The notes under the pieces: model-generated
The model's input: the letters and a program-made list of their open reading frames with translations, nothing else
Database searches by the model: none
What the model was told of the DNA's origin: nothing
Source: a virus
Direction: 5' to 3' (one strand)
Length of the DNA stretch: 47,950 bases
Virus record (IMG/VR): IMGVR_UViG_3300017528_000216
Location: 1 to 47,950 of that record
Translations under genes and position numbers: made by a program
Shown: positions 47,228 through 47,950 of the stretch, piece by piece
Numbering within the stretch: position 1 is the first letter of the stretch
Layout: each line of letters starts with the position of its first letter

Positions 47228-47823
47228 TACTCAAAGCGGCTGCGCAGGTTAGGATCGCTCGTGTTCTCAGCGTCGATTTCAAAATGCTCCCTCATTGCGT
47301 GAGGGTGAGCATTTTTGAGCACATAGAAGAGATAATCCTCACCCCGAGGAGCGAACTCCTCGACGGGAAAAGAAATCTTCTCGTGCGTTTCGCCGTGAAC
47401 AGAATGGAGGGTGAGTTTGCCCTTGTAGAGCTTGTCCCCCTTCATTTCGTCCGAAAGCTCAACTTTGATGATCCGGTCGGCCCGGTTGGGATCAATACCG
47501 AACTTCTCATTGAACTTCCGCCGCGCTTCCACCCGCAGGTCGATCGCTTTCCGCTCGGGATGGGCTTCCTCAAGGATTTTTTCAGCTTCCTTGTCGGCAC
47601 CGTCAGAATAATCCCGCATGGCCTTATCCTTCTTGTCGCCTTCTTCCCCTTCCTCTCCGCGAGCTTCTTTCGTCTGCTGCGTAATGGTTTTGCCGGTGTC
47701 CTTACCTACAATGGTGTTGGCCTCTTTTTCCTGACGGGCTTTGAGTTGCTTGGCTGCGCCAGCATCCTCGTCCCGCTCGGATCGGTCGGCTCTTTTCGGT
47801 TCGTCTTTTTCTTTCGTCGCCAT
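47227..47823 (-). CDS. Hypothetical head-region protein with charged N-terminus
   Basis: A 198-aa product, the first gene after the capsid on the circle, with a strong GGAGGA site. The first 95 residues are highly charged and probably disordered (KEAEKILEEAHPERKAID at the end). The C-terminal half has ADRIIKVELSDEMKGDKLYK then GETHEKISFPVEEFAPRGED, a beta barrel with a helical end (YVLKNAHPHAMREHFEID). A head-decoration or capsid-associated function is plausible from position. Confidence 0.7.
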   Translation of the reverse strand: MATKEKDEPKRADRSERDEDAGAAKQLKARQEKEANTIVGKDTGKTITQQTKEARGEEGEEGDKKDKAMRDYSDGADKEAEKILEEAHPERKAIDLRVEARRKFNEKFGIDPNRADRIIKVELSDEMKGDKLYKGKLTLHSVHGETHEKISFPVEEFAPRGEDYLFYVLKNAHPHAMREHFEIDAENTSDPNLRSRFE

Positions 47824-47950
47824 AGGTAGTTCCTCCGGTTATGCGAATGTGGTCTTACTGCGCAGCACCACGCTCCAGGTGTTATTGAGCGTTTTTGCTA
47901 CCCAGAACGATTTCCAGCCGCAGGTGACGAACTGATTAAGGTTGTCACTC
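47824..47950. repeat. Terminal 127-bp overlap, second copy
   Basis: Exact copy of 1-127. It contains the 3' end of the capsid gene (stop at 47839-47841), so the capsid C-terminus appears twice in the window but once in the genome. It should be trimmed before counting genes. Confidence 0.95.

Noticed and set aside
1-47950. CRISPR array
   Set aside because: No regularly spaced repeats of 24-40 bases were seen; short repeats found are irregular.

Overview
The window is the complete genome of an uncultivated tailed phage, most likely with a short, podovirus-like tail. Positions 1-127 are repeated exactly at 47824-47950, an overlap of the size short-read assemblers leave when a path closes on itself. 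The unique circle is therefore 47,823 bp, and the end of the window is not a biological boundary. Evidence for a phage: an N4-gp56-type major capsid protein, a portal, large and small terminase subunits, a tail adaptor, a beta-propeller-like tail protein, three ejection proteins and a lysis cassette. The host cannot be read directly. A secreted protein at 14436-14864 resembles a domain I remember from Verrucomicrobiota exoproteins, and the tail proteins carry Pro-Thr linkers and Ig/FN3/chitobiase-C-like modules typical of that phylum, so a soil or freshwater verrucomicrobial host is a reasonable inference.

Layout. (1) 10678-8609, minus: a two-gene module, a zinc-finger amidoligase and a class II glutamine amidotransferase, ending in a clear intrinsic terminator. 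(2) 8214 down to 1 and across the junction to 22258, minus: the late genes. They run TerS, three small proteins, TerL, portal, scaffold-like protein, capsid, small virion-like proteins, a lysis cassette (holin-like membrane proteins, a lipoprotein, a papain-like peptidase and an RlpA-like double-psi barrel protein), tail genes, then ejection proteins. (3) 11297-22195, plus: the early/middle genes, mostly small and translationally coupled by ATGA or GTGA overlaps. They include DNA-binding candidates, one tRNA, a conserved phage protein that may handle DNA, a VRR-NUC nuclease and a cytosine-C5 methyltransferase with a second long reading frame nested inside it. Plus and minus blocks converge at a hairpin at 22222-22252 and diverge across a 580-bp gene-free region at 10679-11260.

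Working model. Early plus-strand transcription starts at 11261-11288 from a promoter placed so that the first mRNA is almost leaderless. A matching promoter-start motif recurs at 15898-15935. No DNA polymerase, primase, helicase, RNA polymerase or integrase is recognisable, so replication probably depends on the host. The late block builds the particle.

The most unusual property is that seven consecutive tail-region products (plus a separate lipoprotein in the lysis cassette) begin with good Sec signal peptides, which cytoplasmically assembled virion proteins should not have. Other points of interest are the nested frame in the methyltransferase, the isolated amidoligase/amidotransferase pair, an internally duplicated tail adaptor, a papain-like peptidase in the lysis region, a tRNA lacking U33, and a dense cluster of GTAC sites upstream of the terminase genes. 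Several small genes missed by simple ORF calling were found by following stop/start overlaps: 5246-5395, 13158-13304, 14861-15034, 15711-15890 and 46060-46212.
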